Source of the DNA: Brevibacillus reuszeri
GTDB lineage: Bacteria; Bacillota; Bacilli; Brevibacillales; Brevibacillaceae
Reading direction: 5' to 3'
Assembly (NCBI RefSeq): GCF_002897295.1
Contig: NZ_BEXF01000004.1
Location: 1 to 64,000 of the forward strand
Length of the DNA: 64,000 nt
Under the pieces are notes generated by a model. It saw only the letters and a program-made list of their open reading frames with translations, ran no database searches and had not been told where the DNA came from. The position numbers were made by a program, and so were the translations under genes. Below are positions 25,527 to 34,656 of this stretch, piece after piece (positions within the stretch are counted from its first letter, which is position 1; each line of letters begins with the position of its first letter).

Positions 25527-27407
25527 ATGGAAAAGAAGCAGTTTCAAGCAGAATCTACCCGACTATTGGATATGATGATCAACTCCATCTATACGCAAAA
25601 AGAAATCTTTCTCCGTGAGCTCATTTCCAATGCTAGTGATGCGATTGACAAGATTTACTACAAGGCCTTGACTGATGAGAGCTTGGTTTTTGATAAAGAA
25701 AAGTATTTCATCAAGGTGAGTGTGGACAAGGAAAACCGGACGCTGACGATTCGCGACACCGGGATCGGTATGACAAAAGACGAGCTGGAAAATCACCTCG
25801 GTGTGATTGCCAAGAGCGGCTCTTTGTCGTTCAAAAAAGAGAATGAATCCAAAGATGGCTACAACATCATTGGTCAATTCGGCGTGGGCTTTTACTCAGC
25901 TTTTATGGTTGCCGATGTTGTTACCGTAATCAGTAAAGCACTTGGCAGCGACAGTGCCTACAAGTGGGAGTCGAGCGGAGCAGACGGCTACACGATTGAA
26001 CCATGGGAAAGTGATTTTGTCGGTACAGAAATCACACTGAAAATCAAAGAGAATGCTGAAGAAGAAAGCTACGACGAGTATCTGGATGAATACCGCCTCA
26101 AAGCGATTATTAGAAAATACTCTGACTTCATCCGTTACCCGATTAAAATGGATGTTGTGCAAAAGCGACCAGTCGAAGGCAGCGAGAACGAATTTGAAGA
26201 GTATGTAGAAGAACAAAACGTCAACAGCATGGTTCCGATCTGGCGTAAAAACAAGAGCGAGCTGACGGATGAAGACTACGAGCAATTCTACACCAGCAAG
26301 CACTATGGCTTCGACAAGCCGCTGAAGCATATCCATATCAGCGCGGATGGAGCAGCGGTCTATCAGGCAATCCTCTACATTCCGGAGAACATTCCATTTG
26401 ACTACTATTCCAAGGAGTTTGAAAAAGGTCTGGAGCTGTATGCCAATGGCGTGCTGATCATGAACAAATGCGCCGATCTGCTCCCGGACTATTTCAGCTT
26501 TGTCAAAGGGATGGTAGATTCGGAGAGCTTGTCTCTGAATATTTCCAGAGAGATGCTCCAGCATGACCGTCAATTGAAGCTGATCGCAAAAAACATCGCC
26601 AGCAAAATCAAGAGCCAGCTGCAAAGCATGCTGAAAAATGAACGCGAGAAGTACGAGCAATTCTACAAAGCATTTGGACGCCAACTGAAATTCGGAATCT
26701 ACAGCGATTTCGGAGCGCACAAGGACGTCCTGCAAGACCTGATCATGTTCTACTCTTCGAAAGAAAAAGCACTGGTCACGCTGGATGAGTACGTATCCCG
26801 TATGCCAGAGGATCAGAAATACATCTACTACGCATCTGGAGAGTCGATCGAACGCATCGAGAAGCTGCCGCAAACTGAGCTTGTTGCGGATAAAGGCTAC
26901 GAGATTTTGTACTTCACAGAGGACATCGACGAATTCGCGATCAAAATGATCATGAACTACAAAGAAAAAGAGTTCAGATCTGTATCCAGCAGCGATCTTG
27001 GAATAGAAGCAGACGAGAACGACAAGGACGCCGATGCAAATAACGAGGACAGCAAAGAGCTATTTGACTACATGGCGAGCCAGCTGTCTGGCAAAGTAAC
27101 CAAGGTCAAAGCATCCAAGCGCCTAAAGTCACATCCGGTATGCTTGTCCACCGAGGGTGAAGTCACGATTGAGATGGAAAAAATCTTGAACGCGATGCCA
27201 AATAACCCGAACGTAAAGGCTGATAAGGTGCTTGAGATCAATATTCATCACGATGTATTCCAGTCGTTGAAGGACGCCTATGCTAACGACAAGGAAAAGC
27301 TCAAACTGTACACGAATCTGTTGTACAGTCAGGCGCTCTTGATCGAAGGCTTGCCACTGCAAGACCCGGTTGAGTTTACCAACGATATTTGTAAAATCAT
27401 GGTGTAA
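25527..27407 (+). CDS. htpG: Molecular chaperone HtpG (Hsp90)
   Basis: A 626-residue protein of full family length. The N-terminal GHKL ATPase domain has [25 protein letters not shown] and [14 protein letters not shown]. The middle domain contains the conserved arginine of LNISREMLQ. The C-terminal dimerisation domain ends in a hydrophobic tail. It is an ATP-driven chaperone for stress-damaged proteins. It is preceded by a consensus promoter and CIRCE, so it is most likely in the HrcA heat-shock regulon here. Confidence 0.96.
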   Translation: MEKKQFQAESTRLLDMMINSIYTQKEIFLRELISNASDAIDKIYYKALTDESLVFDKEKYFIKVSVDKENRTLTIRDTGIGMTKDELENHLGVIAKSGSLSFKKENESKDGYNIIGQFGVGFYSAFMVADVVTVISKALGSDSAYKWESSGADGYTIEPWESDFVGTEITLKIKENAEEESYDEYLDEYRLKAIIRKYSDFIRYPIKMDVVQKRPVEGSENEFEEYVEEQNVNSMVPIWRKNKSELTDEDYEQFYTSKHYGFDKPLKHIHISADGAAVYQAILYIPENIPFDYYSKEFEKGLELYANGVLIMNKCADLLPDYFSFVKGMVDSESLSLNISREMLQHDRQLKLIAKNIASKIKSQLQSMLKNEREKYEQFYKAFGRQLKFGIYSDFGAHKDVLQDLIMFYSSKEKALVTLDEYVSRMPEDQKYIYYASGESIERIEKLPQTELVADKGYEILYFTEDIDEFAIKMIMNYKEKEFRSVSSSDLGIEADENDKDADANNEDSKELFDYMASQLSGKVTKVKASKRLKSHPVCLSTEGEVTIEMEKILNAMPNNPNVKADKVLEINIHHDVFQSLKDAYANDKEKLKLYTNLLYSQALLIEGLPLQDPVEFTNDICKIMV

Positions 27408-27416
27408 AAGCGATAG

Positions 27417-27450
27417 AAAACACGCCTGCGAGGAAGCGGGCGTGTTTTTT
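27417..27450 (+). terminator. Terminator of htpG
   Basis: AACACGCCTGC with GCGGGCGTGTT, then T6; the A-run in front may also serve the convergent gene. Confidence 0.85.
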
Positions 27451-27467
27451 CGTGTTGTACGCTAATT

Positions 27468-28205
27468 CTATGGCAAAATTGCAAAGGACCGCGCAGGAAA
27501 CCCGGATGCTTTTTCCGGCTTGGGAACGATATTAAAAATAATGGCTCCTTTTGCCGGGACTTTGTCCAAATTTTTCAACAGCTCCACCTGGTATGTATCT
27601 TGCTCCAGTACGTAATACTCGCCAAGCAATGCTCCATTTTTCAAATAGTCGATGCTCGCGTCCGTATCAAACGTCTCATGACCAACCGCTTTGATTTTTC
27701 TTTCCTGGAATAAAAACTGGAGGGCTTCAAGCGACCAGCCAGGCGCATGGTTATTGCCATCAGCGTCTTTGTTGTTGAAGGCTTCTTTATCCGGCCAGCG
27801 TTTACTCCAGTCTGTACGCAGGGCTACAAACGTTCCTTCCTCGATCTTGCCGTGCTCATCCTCGAATTTCAGAATATCGTCCACGCTGATGGAATAATCG
27901 TGATTCGCTTCGGCTTCTTTAGATTTATCGATCACAACGAGTGGCAGCACAAGCTCTTTCAAATCCAGTTCATCCAAAAACCGTTTGTTCCGCACAAAAT
28001 GAATCGGAGCATCTAAATGAGTGCCATACTGCCCCGCAAATGAAAAGCGTTGAGCAAAAAAGCCGTCATCATGATTAAACAACGTCGTAAATTCAGCATC
28101 AGCAAATGCGGCAAAATGAGGAGATTCCGGACCAAATGTATGTGTCAGGTCCACCCACTCTTTTTCTTTCAATAATTGGAATGCTCTGATTAATTCGTTT
28201 GCCAT
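27468..28205 (-). CDS. Cyclase-family metal hydrolase (kynurenine formamidase-like)
   Basis: A 245-residue protein with the cyclase-family signature GTHLDAPIHF (HxGTHxDxPxHF-like) and the upstream DLTHTF. Later come FVALRTDW, a GWSLEAL helix and a VGHETFDTDAS site. Members bind zinc or manganese and hydrolyse formyl-kynurenine, isatin or related amides. No kynurenine-pathway genes lie nearby, so the substrate stays open. It is a single gene with GAGGTGA before the ATG. Confidence 0.85.
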   Translation of the reverse strand: MANELIRAFQLLKEKEWVDLTHTFGPESPHFAAFADAEFTTLFNHDDGFFAQRFSFAGQYGTHLDAPIHFVRNKRFLDELDLKELVLPLVVIDKSKEAEANHDYSISVDDILKFEDEHGKIEEGTFVALRTDWSKRWPDKEAFNNKDADGNNHAPGWSLEALQFLFQERKIKAVGHETFDTDASIDYLKNGALLGEYYVLEQDTYQVELLKNLDKVPAKGAIIFNIVPKPEKASGFPARSFAILP

Positions 28206-28396
28206 AAGCTCACCTCATCCTCGTTCCTTGTAAGATTGCTCGAAAGTGATTCACATGCTCGTTACCATTATCTTACACGCTTTTATATCCGAGTATCAAG
28301 GTGTGAATTTAGAAAGTATCGGAAAAATATTATGTAAATATGTGGCAAATGGTCATCGGAATACGTCTTAGTAAGAGAATGTACGGAGGTGAACGA

Positions 28397-29173
28397 ATGA
28401 AATCTGCTCTCATTTCATTGACGCTCATGTTTTTAGTAGAGGGGACAGCTTACGCGGAGGAGCCGCAGCAGAAACCCCGAAAAGTGCCAATGCTAATCCA
28501 GCTTACGGAAAACTGTATCAGTAAGATAGAGGAATATGATTACGAGCTAAAATGGAATGACATCAGGTATATGTGGAACCGGGAATCAGACACGAGTGAG
28601 CTTGAGAAAGGAAAAAAAATCGCTGAGGTATCACTTAAACTGGGTGGTAATGTCTGCCCCGGATATCGAATCCAAAATGGTGATGCGACTTGGGCAGAAA
28701 TTGGAACTCCAATCTCTCAAGTGAAAGGCTACGATGAAAGGTTCCGCCTCTTTGTTGGCGATGATCTATACGAAGCCATGGATGGTCCAGATGCAAAAAC
28801 GATGGGAGATTTATTCGATGTGGCTGGAAAAGTAAAAAAGGTGACGTTGGAGTATACAAAAGAAAGTCAGGATGCTCCTTATGACTATGATCGCTATTCG
28901 GTTGAATTCTCGGAACAGGACAGTGTTCAATTTGCTGAAAGCTTTGTGAACCTGGACTATGTTCCCTTTGAAGAGATGTATAAGAAGCAATCGAGGAATC
29001 GTGAATCAGATTATCTTGTCCGTTTTTATCTTCATGACAACTCCAGCTTTTCCGTTTTGTACTGGCTCGATGAGAATGCTTTTTCACGAGGGTATGGGAA
29101 TGACATGATAAAAAGAATCGTTGAGAATTATGCAGATAAGTTTCAAAAAGTCGAAAGTGACTCCGAGCTATAA
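28397..29173 (+). CDS. Exported protein of unknown function
   Basis: A protein of about 258 residues. The start at 28397 is chosen because GGAGGTGA precedes it, and a Sec signal peptide then begins at once (MKSALISLTLMFLVEGTAYA, cleavage near Ala20). The mature protein is acidic and rich in charged and aromatic residues, with no recognised family. It has no operon partner. Confidence 0.7.
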   Translation: MKSALISLTLMFLVEGTAYAEEPQQKPRKVPMLIQLTENCISKIEEYDYELKWNDIRYMWNRESDTSELEKGKKIAEVSLKLGGNVCPGYRIQNGDATWAEIGTPISQVKGYDERFRLFVGDDLYEAMDGPDAKTMGDLFDVAGKVKKVTLEYTKESQDAPYDYDRYSVEFSEQDSVQFAESFVNLDYVPFEEMYKKQSRNRESDYLVRFYLHDNSSFSVLYWLDENAFSRGYGNDMIKRIVENYADKFQKVESDSEL

Positions 29174-29214
29174 AAAAAGCATCCCGTTATCACAACCTGA
29201 TGTGAAAACGGGAT
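29172..29214 (-). terminator. Terminator of the LysM-nucleotidase gene
   Basis: On the minus strand the arms ATCCCGTT and AACGGGAT with inner TCACA/TGTGA pairing are followed by T7. Confidence 0.82.
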
Positions 29215-29237
29215 ACCCACGAAACGAGCAGCTGCGG

Positions 29238-31325
29238 TTATTTTGCTTGAATAATCCCTTGCTGCATAAGCTCGTTTACATTCAAGGATTTTGCATAAGG
29301 CACTTCAATCTTGCCATTGTTCACGAGCTTGATTACTTCATCCCGGTATGGACTGCTGAGGTCGATTCCGATGATTTCCCAGTTGTTGTCGACCTCTGGG
29401 GAGACTACCTTTTGCTCCTGGATGTATTCAACCAAATAGTCGCGAATGCTGCGCGGAGATTCCCAGTCGCGATTTGCGCTCACGAGCTTGAGAGCCTTAA
29501 GTCCACTACTGTAGCGATAGTTGTTGACAGCGAGCTTCAGCTCTTCGGTATCAGACAAAGGTTTGCCTTTGTACATGACATCAACGATGCGCTCTCCGGC
29601 AGGCTTGGACAGATCAATTTTATAATCTACACCTGCAAACATGTCATACAGGTAGCCCGGTACATCCGGATTGAAGCTGATGGAAATATCGCCTTCCTTC
29701 CACTGGTTGTAGTGGCTAGCAGACCATTCCATGTACGCCTTCAGTTCTTTGCCGGTTACTTTTACGGTATACAGGGTGTTGTCGAATTTGTAGATATCGA
29801 AAATGTTGGCGTAGGTGATATCGCCTTTTTTCAGGTTGGATGTATCTTTGAACAACGCCGCAGCAGAAACATCTGCGCCAGTTGCTTTTAGCTGTACTTT
29901 ATTGATGAGGTCGACTACCGCTGTATCTTTCAGCTTGCCCTCAGGAATTCCGTTGATCTCATTTTCAGGCTGGAAATCTGCGCTTGCTTGTCCAAAAAGA
30001 CCGCCACTTCCGCCTGCCTCACCAGCGCCGCCGCCACCAGCAATGAACGAAATCGTTGCTTCATGGGCGTCTTTGATGATATCTCTGATTTTTTGATCAG
30101 GCTCGTAGCCCGTCATATCGATGACTTCTACCTTGCGATCTGTGACAGTTGCTTTGTCAGCTTCTTTTTTCACTGTCAGATCAAAGCGAACGATATCGCG
30201 TCCCAGATTGCGAGGACCGCCAACAACAGTTTGTCCCACTTGGTCTTTTACGATAATGTGCATGTGTCCTACGAGCAGGGCATCGAGATCAGGAACCATT
30301 TCGATGATTTTGGCTGCCGCATCAGATCCGCCGTCTTCGTCAAACTCGGCAATCATGCCAGAGTGGGCGCTTGCGATCAGTACGTCTACCTTTTCAACTT
30401 CCCGCAGCTCTTTCGCATACTTCTTTACAGTTTCACCCATGTGCTGGAAGGAAAGGCTGTCTACCTTTTCACCGTCCCAGCGCGGAACGTTCGGTGTCGT
30501 TACGCCAATAATCCCGACTTTGATTCCATCTACAACGGCGATTGTGTATGGTTTAACAAAAGACTTTCCATCCTTGGTCGAGATATTTGCGCCGAGGACA
30601 GGGAATTTTACTTCTTTTTCGATTCGCTTGATCAAGTCGAGACCAAAATTGAATTCATGATTTCCTAAGGTCATGGCATCATAGTTCATAGCATTCATGG
30701 CTACCGAAACAGGGTGCGTAACCTCAGGTTTTTTCCGATAAATATCATCTGTCAAAATATTGCCTTGGTAAGTATCGCCATTGTCGATAAGAAGTACATG
30801 TGGATTGGATTTCTTTACTTCATTTACATAGGTTGCGATTCTAGCAAGACCATTGTTTGAGGTCTCTTTTCCATCCTCATAAACATAGCCGTACAGGTTG
30901 CCGTGAACATCAGATGTACCGAGAATCGTGATGGTGGTTGTGTCTGCTCCTGCTTCTGTTGTAGCGGCTGGAGCAGGTGCGACCGGTGCAGGCGCCACAG
31001 GTGGCTTGGTTGCCGGTACGATAGGTGCTGCTGGCTTTGAAGTATTTGCTGTTTGCGTCGTCGGTGCTTGTTTTGCCGCAGGAACTACTGCTGCCACAGT
31101 CCCCTCAGGCAATTGAAGGACTTGTCCGATACGCAGGAAGTTCACATCAGGTAGTTGATTAACCTCTTGCATGGCAGCTACAGTCGTTCCGTGATTTCTT
31201 GAGATGCGCCACAGGGTATCCCCTTTTTTCACCGTATAGGTTTGGGCGGCAGCCATACTCGCAAAGAGCGTAGTGAATAGCAGGAAAAACGATAAGAGCA
31301 GTGTAACGTGTTTTCTTTGCCTCAT
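29238..31325 (-). CDS. Secreted LysM-5'-nucleotidase/2',3'-cyclic phosphodiesterase
   Basis: A 695-residue protein with a Sec signal peptide (cleavage after ASMAAA, about residue 27). One LysM domain follows (about 28-73; YTVKKGDTLWRISRNHGTT), then a Pro/Ala/Thr linker (80-125). The calcineurin-like metallophosphatase has metal ligands in GTSDVHGN, DNGDTYQGN, GNHEFNFG, SAHSG and GHMH. A 5'-nucleotidase C-terminal domain (about 470-640) completes it. It belongs to the UshA/YfkN group, which releases nucleosides and phosphate from external nucleotides. LysM should hold it in the peptidoglycan. The neighbouring PstS-like protein is divergent, which hints at phosphate scavenging, but no Pho box was identified. 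Confidence 0.92.
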   Translation of the reverse strand: MRQRKHVTLLLSFFLLFTTLFASMAAAQTYTVKKGDTLWRISRNHGTTVAAMQEVNQLPDVNFLRIGQVLQLPEGTVAAVVPAAKQAPTTQTANTSKPAAPIVPATKPPVAPAPVAPAPAATTEAGADTTTITILGTSDVHGNLYGYVYEDGKETSNNGLARIATYVNEVKKSNPHVLLIDNGDTYQGNILTDDIYRKKPEVTHPVSVAMNAMNYDAMTLGNHEFNFGLDLIKRIEKEVKFPVLGANISTKDGKSFVKPYTIAVVDGIKVGIIGVTTPNVPRWDGEKVDSLSFQHMGETVKKYAKELREVEKVDVLIASAHSGMIAEFDEDGGSDAAAKIIEMVPDLDALLVGHMHIIVKDQVGQTVVGGPRNLGRDIVRFDLTVKKEADKATVTDRKVEVIDMTGYEPDQKIRDIIKDAHEATISFIAGGGGAGEAGGSGGLFGQASADFQPENEINGIPEGKLKDTAVVDLINKVQLKATGADVSAAALFKDTSNLKKGDITYANIFDIYKFDNTLYTVKVTGKELKAYMEWSASHYNQWKEGDISISFNPDVPGYLYDMFAGVDYKIDLSKPAGERIVDVMYKGKPLSDTEELKLAVNNYRYSSGLKALKLVSANRDWESPRSIRDYLVEYIQEQKVVSPEVDNNWEIIGIDLSSPYRDEVIKLVNNGKIEVPYAKSLNVNELMQQGIIQAK

Positions 31326-31471
31326 GAAGTCCTCCTAAAGTGAGTAATTTGGTTACCTTTCCCATTATAAAGAAAAATAAGTATCAGACGAGTAAAAGTA
31401 ATAAAAAGATAACGAAATATTTATAATAACAACCCAAAAAATGGAAATATAACAAAGTGGGGCTGAGCATC

Positions 31472-32650
31472 GTGAAAGTAAACTGGCTAGAAAAAATACT
31501 GATGTGTATTATTTTGCTCTTTTTCCTTGGGCTCATGGGGTTCGTAGCCATGATATTCTCGTTATTTTCTGAGGATACGAAGTTCTACACGCTATTTGTC
31601 ATAGTCGCAACGAGTGTGCTTGCTATATTTATCATCTGGCGAATTTTCATCCCGGTCCGCGCGCGGATATTTAATCGCTCGCTCATTGCTTTTTTCTCTC
31701 TAGCAGCACTTACTGTAGGGGGATACGAGATCAAGGAAGCCTATGTAAACAGCATTCCGACCGTAAGCGAGCAGGATTTTGTTTTGGATGAATACCAGCC
31801 ATACCGTGAGAATACAAAGGCAGCGAAGCTGGACGAGTCGTCAACGCTCAAGCTAGAGGGAGATCTGCCGAAAATGGACGGAGCGACTGCGCTGTACCCC
31901 TTGTACGCAGCCTTTGCCCAGGCGGTTTATCCGAAGAAGCAGTACAACCAATTCGATAGTGAGGTTATGGCGAGTACTACTCCAGAGGCCTATAAAAATT
32001 TGATGGACGGAAGCGTAGATATCATCTTTGCCGCGGGACCGTCAGAGCAGCAGCTGGAAGAAGCGAAAAGCAAAGGCGTGGAGCTGAAGCTGACCCCGAT
32101 CGGACGTGAGGCATTCGTATTTTTTGTCAACGCTTCAAATCCGGTAAAGGGACTGTCGATGGAGCAAATCCAAAGTATTTATGAAGGGAAGATTACAAAC
32201 TGGCAGGAGGTAGGCGGCCAAAATGAAAACATTCGTGCCTTCCAACGCCCAGAAAATAGTGGCAGCCAGACGATGCTGGAAAAAATCATGGTAAATAAAA
32301 AGATCATGACGCCGCCTAAGGACGATGTGGTGGGAGGAATGGGGGGAATTATTGATAGAACTGCCAACTATAAAAATTACGACAATGCAATCGGGTATTC
32401 ATTCTTGTTTTTCGCTACAGAAATGGTGAACAACGGGAATATCCGGCTGCTTGAAGTGAACGGAATCAAGCCAGAAAAAAGGGCAATCGTGAGTAAAGAG
32501 TATCCTTTCGCAGCGGAATTTTATGCGGTGACAGCGGGCAGTAAAAACCCGAATGTCCCACGCTTGATCGAGTGGATATTGTCCGAGCAGGGACAGTCTC
32601 TCGTAGAAAAGACTGGATATACACCTGTTGCCGCAACGAATACGAACTAG
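31472..32650 (+). CDS. Membrane-tethered PstS-like substrate-binding protein
   Basis: About 392 residues from GTG 31472 (a GTG at 31457 is also in frame). Three membrane helices lie at about 8-32, 40-62 and 70-90. A phosphate-binding (PBP-like) domain follows, with DGATALYPLYAAFA, the serine-rich ligand motif RPENSGSQTMLE and NAIGYSFLFFATEM. Known PstS proteins are lipoproteins, so replacing the lipobox with a three-helix membrane domain is unusual. No pstC/A/B genes follow; a terminator comes directly after. It may present phosphate to a distant transporter or act as a sensor. Confidence 0.82.
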   Translation: MKVNWLEKILMCIILLFFLGLMGFVAMIFSLFSEDTKFYTLFVIVATSVLAIFIIWRIFIPVRARIFNRSLIAFFSLAALTVGGYEIKEAYVNSIPTVSEQDFVLDEYQPYRENTKAAKLDESSTLKLEGDLPKMDGATALYPLYAAFAQAVYPKKQYNQFDSEVMASTTPEAYKNLMDGSVDIIFAAGPSEQQLEEAKSKGVELKLTPIGREAFVFFVNASNPVKGLSMEQIQSIYEGKITNWQEVGGQNENIRAFQRPENSGSQTMLEKIMVNKKIMTPPKDDVVGGMGGIIDRTANYKNYDNAIGYSFLFFATEMVNNGNIRLLEVNGIKPEKRAIVSKEYPFAAEFYAVTAGSKNPNVPRLIEWILSEQGQSLVEKTGYTPVAATNTN

Positions 32651-32670
32651 TGAACAGAAGAAAGCGAGAA

Positions 32671-32705
32671 AAACCAATCTTATTTGATCAGGATTGGTTT
32701 TTTTC
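32671..32705 (+). terminator. Terminator of the PstS-like gene
   Basis: AAACCAATC with GATTGGTTT, then T7. Confidence 0.85.
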
Positions 32706-32794
32706 GTTATTGTAGGCTCTTCAGTGGTGACGGTATGCGTACTTGCTTTACAATGAAAAAAAAAAGAATCGTGTTTATATCGGAGGGTACTGAC

Positions 32795-33565
32795 TTGGAG
32801 TGGTTTTACGATTTTGATTGGAAAGTCGCTTTTCCAGAAAAGCGAATCTATCTCATGCGGCAGCATAACTGGGCGTTTGCGGCGTGGGAGATCGAAAGGC
32901 TAAAAGGAAATTTGCAGCCAAAGTCATTGCTCGTGCATGTAGATGCTCATTTGGATGATACCCCGGATGGTGTTTTTGTTCCGGGCTTGCATGAGGCACA
33001 GAGTGTGGAGCAGCTGATCGCCGTGGCACAAGGACATGACTATGCGAGCGGGCGAGTATGTCCGCCCGACTGTATGCAAATTGATAATTTTATTTGGGCA
33101 GCGGTAGCAAGAGACACGATCGGAGAAACGATTTTTGTGTCTCATCAGGATGACGAGGTGCTGTCATTGGATATGCTTCGCCATGATGCCGTCCAAAAAC
33201 GAAATGAAAACTGCCAAAATATTATTGCCAAGCTGCCAGAGGGCTGTACATACAAGCATCAGCGCTATATGGATGTGCCTTCATTTTTAAGCAGCTGTGA
33301 CTATCAGAGGTGGAGCACAGAGCAAACGAAGATTCTTGATCTCGATCTTGATTATTTCAATGTGTCCGAAGAGATAGCACCCAAGCTCATGCAAGAAGCA
33401 CAGATTCGCGACGAACTGCAGGCCTTGCGGAATCTATATCAATGGGATGTGGTTACTGTTGCTCTTTCTCCCGAGTATTGCGGTGGGAAAGAGGAAGCGG
33501 CTTATTTGCTGGCATTATTTTTGGAGATGTTCGAGCTAGAGCTTGCAGCAAGCGAGAGGTGGTAG
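32795..33565 (+). CDS. UPF0489-family protein
   Basis: About 256 residues from TTG 32795, chosen because GGAGGG lies 7 nt upstream. Acidic clusters LLVHVDAHLDD, FVSHQDDEVLS and ILDLDLDYFN look like metal-binding sites of an arginase/deacetylase-type alpha/beta fold, the pattern I associate with UPF0489 (C5orf22-like) proteins. The reaction is unknown. The gene ends 6 bp from the convergent EamA gene, and no terminator is seen in between. Confidence 0.72.
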   Translation: MEWFYDFDWKVAFPEKRIYLMRQHNWAFAAWEIERLKGNLQPKSLLVHVDAHLDDTPDGVFVPGLHEAQSVEQLIAVAQGHDYASGRVCPPDCMQIDNFIWAAVARDTIGETIFVSHQDDEVLSLDMLRHDAVQKRNENCQNIIAKLPEGCTYKHQRYMDVPSFLSSCDYQRWSTEQTKILDLDLDYFNVSEEIAPKLMQEAQIRDELQALRNLYQWDVVTVALSPEYCGGKEEAAYLLALFLEMFELELAASERW

Positions 33566-33571
33566 TGCTTC

Positions 33572-34450
33572 CTAGCTTTTCTCTCCAATCGCCAGAGAGA
33601 TGAAAATCACGACAAGCGCGGCAATGGAGTTCCATGTTACCTGATCCCCTAAAATGAGCGTTCCGAGCAGGATGCCGAACAGCGGGACCAAATAGTTCGT
33701 AAGCGATGCAAATGCGGCGTTCGTGCGCCTGATAAACGTGTTGTAGAGCATGTAGACAATCCCGGCCTGAACCACACCCAAGATCAAGACGTCTATAACC
33801 TGCTGCCTGCCCAAGCTCATGTGAAAGGGATCTTCAAAGAGAAAGGCAAGCGGCAACAACAGCACGGAGGCAACAAATAAAACATTGCGCATGGCTAAAG
33901 TCGATGAAATGGGTGGCAGGTGCTTCAGTAAAATTAGAGAGAGTGCAAAGCTCATGGATGCTCCAACGAGAGCTAAATAGCCCATTACATTTCCGCTAAA
34001 AGAAAGGGAGGAAAGGGTAGGGCCAAACAGCAGGCACAAGCCTCCAAAGCCGCTGAAAATGCTGACCCATTTCCAGGGTGACAGCTTTACGCGTGGTACT
34101 GCTATTTTCATGAAAATCAGGGTGAAAATCGGCACCGTGCCAAGCAAAATGGAAGCTGTGCTGCTATTGACGTACTGCTGCCCCCAGCCGATTAAAATGA
34201 AAGGAATAACAGCCTCAAGAAGTGCAATCCAAATAAATAAGCTCCACACTTTTCGACCAAGGCCAGCTGACCGTTTTTCTTTATTTCCATTGAACATATA
34301 GAGGACAGCAAGGGTGACAGTGCCAAGAATGGCTTTGTACGCGGCGAGCGTAATTGGCGTGATAGAGCCGATGACCAAATCGACAAAGAAAAACTGCGAT
34401 CCCCAGATGATGCCGATACCAAGCAGGAGCAAGTAGTTGATTGTATTCAT
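33572..34450 (-). CDS. EamA-family (DMT) transporter
   Basis: A 292-residue protein with about ten membrane helices in two EamA repeats (the first ends near residue 140; the second contains SFALSLILLKHLPP and LVPLFGILLGTLILGDQ). Such drug/metabolite exporters carry amino acids, purines or threonine; the substrate cannot be told here. A 12-bp palindrome lies 116 bp upstream. Confidence 0.9.
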   Translation of the reverse strand: MNTINYLLLLGIGIIWGSQFFFVDLVIGSITPITLAAYKAILGTVTLAVLYMFNGNKEKRSAGLGRKVWSLFIWIALLEAVIPFILIGWGQQYVNSSTASILLGTVPIFTLIFMKIAVPRVKLSPWKWVSIFSGFGGLCLLFGPTLSSLSFSGNVMGYLALVGASMSFALSLILLKHLPPISSTLAMRNVLFVASVLLLPLAFLFEDPFHMSLGRQQVIDVLILGVVQAGIVYMLYNTFIRRTNAAFASLTNYLVPLFGILLGTLILGDQVTWNSIAALVVIFISLAIGEKS

Positions 34451-34565
34451 AAGAAAGATCCTCGCTTTTTAGTGGTGGTTTGCAAATGTATCAAAGCTTT
34501 TCACAGGCGCCTTGACATCATCGTAAGTCGAGTGGGCTCTATCATCAATGTAGAAAAAGACTAAT

Positions 34566-34577
34566 TGTACCGGTACA
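34566..34577. promoter_or_regulatory. Perfect palindrome TGTACCGGTACA upstream of the EamA gene
   Basis: A 12-bp self-complementary site. On the plus strand a strong ribosome site (AGAAGGAGGG, 34586-34595) follows but leads into no reading frame. A divergent regulator gene may have been lost, leaving its operator. Confidence 0.45.
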
Positions 34578-34602
34578 GAAATTTAGAAGGAGGGCTTTCA
34601 AA

Positions 34603-34643
34603 CAAAAAAATCCCGCTTTCACCATTTCAAGTGAAAGCGGGAT
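34603..34643 (-). terminator. Terminator of the glycine-riboswitch permease gene
   Basis: A perfect 13-bp stem (ATCCCGCTTTCAC with GTGAAAGCGGGAT), then T7 on the minus strand. Confidence 0.88.
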
Positions 34644-34656
34644 GCTTGCGTTTTTA

